This document shows, piece after piece, positions 63,522 to 64,000 of a stretch of DNA of 64,000 nt. The DNA is taken from positions 1,998,501 through 2,062,500 of the forward strand of contig NZ_CP123622.1 in assembly GCF_029873255.1 (NCBI RefSeq). Direction: 5' to 3'. The notes under the pieces are model-generated. The model did not search any database and was not told the DNA's origin. It worked only from the letters and a program-made list of their open reading frames with translations. Numbering within the stretch: the stretch's first letter is position 1; every line of letters starts with the position of its first letter. The DNA is from Pigmentibacter sp. JX0631 (GTDB lineage: Bacteria > Bdellovibrionota_B > Oligoflexia > Silvanigrellales > Silvanigrellaceae). The position numbers and the translations under genes are program-made.

Positions 63522-64000
63522 ATGAATTATGAAACTCAATTTACAAAACAAGTTGGTATCCAATACCCTATTATCTGCGGAGCTATGTATCCTTGTAGCA
63601 ATCCAGAGCTAATTGCCGCTGTTTCAGAAGCTGGTGGTATTGGTATAGTACAGCCATTATCGCTAGTTTTTGTGCATAAGCACGAATTTAGAGAGGGGCT
63701 TAGGTTAATTAAAAAATTAACAAAGAAACCATTTGGTATGAATATTATTACTGAAAAATCATCAAAAATATATGAAAATAGAATGAAAAAATACTTAGAA
63801 ATTGCTCTGGAAGAAGGAGTGCGTTTTTTTGTTACTTCTCTAGGAAATCCAAAATGGGTGGTTGAGCAAAGTAAATCTGTAAATGGTATTGTTTATCATG
63901 ATGTAACTAGCAAAAAATGGGCTGAAAAAGCATTACAATCAGGAGTACATGGACTCATCTGTGTAAATAACAGAGCCGGCGGGCATGCTGGTGAATTATC
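63522..64000 (+). CDS. NAD(P)H-dependent flavin oxidoreductase / nitronate monooxygenase family, 5' part
   Basis: The gene runs off the window end; about 159 codons are present. It starts with ATG after an AAAGAG site. IQYPIICGAMYPCSNPELIAAVSEAGGIGIVQPLS is typical of the NMO/2-nitropropane dioxygenase TIM barrel, followed by KPFGMNIITE and the FMN-phosphate segment beginning GLICVNNRAGGHAGEL. Members oxidise nitronates or act as FabK-type enoyl-ACP reductases. Confidence 0.85.
   Translation, partial: MNYETQFTKQVGIQYPIICGAMYPCSNPELIAAVSEAGGIGIVQPLSLVFVHKHEFREGLRLIKKLTKKPFGMNIITEKSSKIYENRMKKYLEIALEEGVRFFVTSLGNPKWVVEQSKSVNGIVYHDVTSKKWAEKALQSGVHGLICVNNRAGGHAGEL

Noticed and set aside
1..64000. 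CRISPR arrays
   Set aside because: No regularly spaced direct repeats were seen; the only tandem repeats are the Ala/Pro codon repeats at 8740-8940.

Overview
The window is strongly AT-rich chromosomal DNA with compact, mostly leftward operons, several TTG and GTG starts and many lipoproteins. MotA/MotB, PilZ proteins, degenerate two-component pairs, a system I cytochrome c maturation operon, HtpG, TsaD, MltA and a one-piece tmRNA indicate a Gram-negative, motile bacterium. The combination best fits a low-GC member of the Bdellovibrionota/Oligoflexia (Silvanigrella-like). That placement is inference; no rRNA is present to settle it.

Layout. 1-12 kb: AmiD-like amidase lipoprotein; a PNPOx-family protein divergent from a MocR regulator with shared operator-like repeats; a CAU tRNA; a topoisomerase III; an inositol-monophosphatase-family enzyme; an Ala/Pro-repeat lipoprotein; an aldehyde-dehydrogenase-fold protein; tmRNA. 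12-15 kb: a Fur-box promoter in front of a dehydroquinate-synthase-like sugar phosphate cyclase and a TIM-barrel isomerase-like protein, then an SRPBCC protein and a fluoride channel. 15-30 kb: MltA, a degenerate kinase/receiver pair, an XRE regulator, a large Gly-rich lipoprotein, Lnt-like acyltransferase, aldehyde dehydrogenase, two small secreted proteins, TsaD, a CpoB-like TPR lipoprotein, MotA/MotB and a PilZ protein. 45-64 kb: binding protein, LpxH-like phosphoesterase, RNHCP protein, ccmABCDEG with a Crp/Fnr regulator, DacB, peroxiredoxin, PgsA, PilZ protein, HtpG, Rsm22-like methyltransferase, a YkgJ protein, a tiny basic protein, a membrane sensor plus NtrC-like regulator, a hotdog protein and a truncated flavin-dependent oxidoreductase.

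The outstanding region is 30.2-45.0 kb, an accessory island littered with dead transposases (IS4-like and IS630-like). It holds at least five peptide genes of 42-52 codons that share one N-terminal half (a segment close to MIASLEN, then an invariant NGTPVF) but have unrelated C-terminal halves. Two of those C-termini are rich in Arg and Pro and look like animal proline-rich antimicrobial peptides. Two 44-residue peptides with a related N-terminus are near-identical to each other. Most peptide genes have their own promoter, a 40-50 bp palindrome centred on GCTAGCTAGC between the -10 box and the ribosome binding site, and a terminator hairpin.

Two paralogous gene pairs (a beta-domain plus HEAT-like protein, and a cupin-like plus HEAT-like protein) lie in inverted orientation either side of the centre. 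One pair is translationally coupled to a YojI/PvdE/SyrD-type cyclic-peptide ABC exporter, an S1-family serine protease lipoprotein and a small membrane protein. Together this reads as a ribosomally made, post-translationally modified peptide (RiPP) system with several precursors, candidate maturation proteins, export and processing. I do not recognise it as any described RiPP class.
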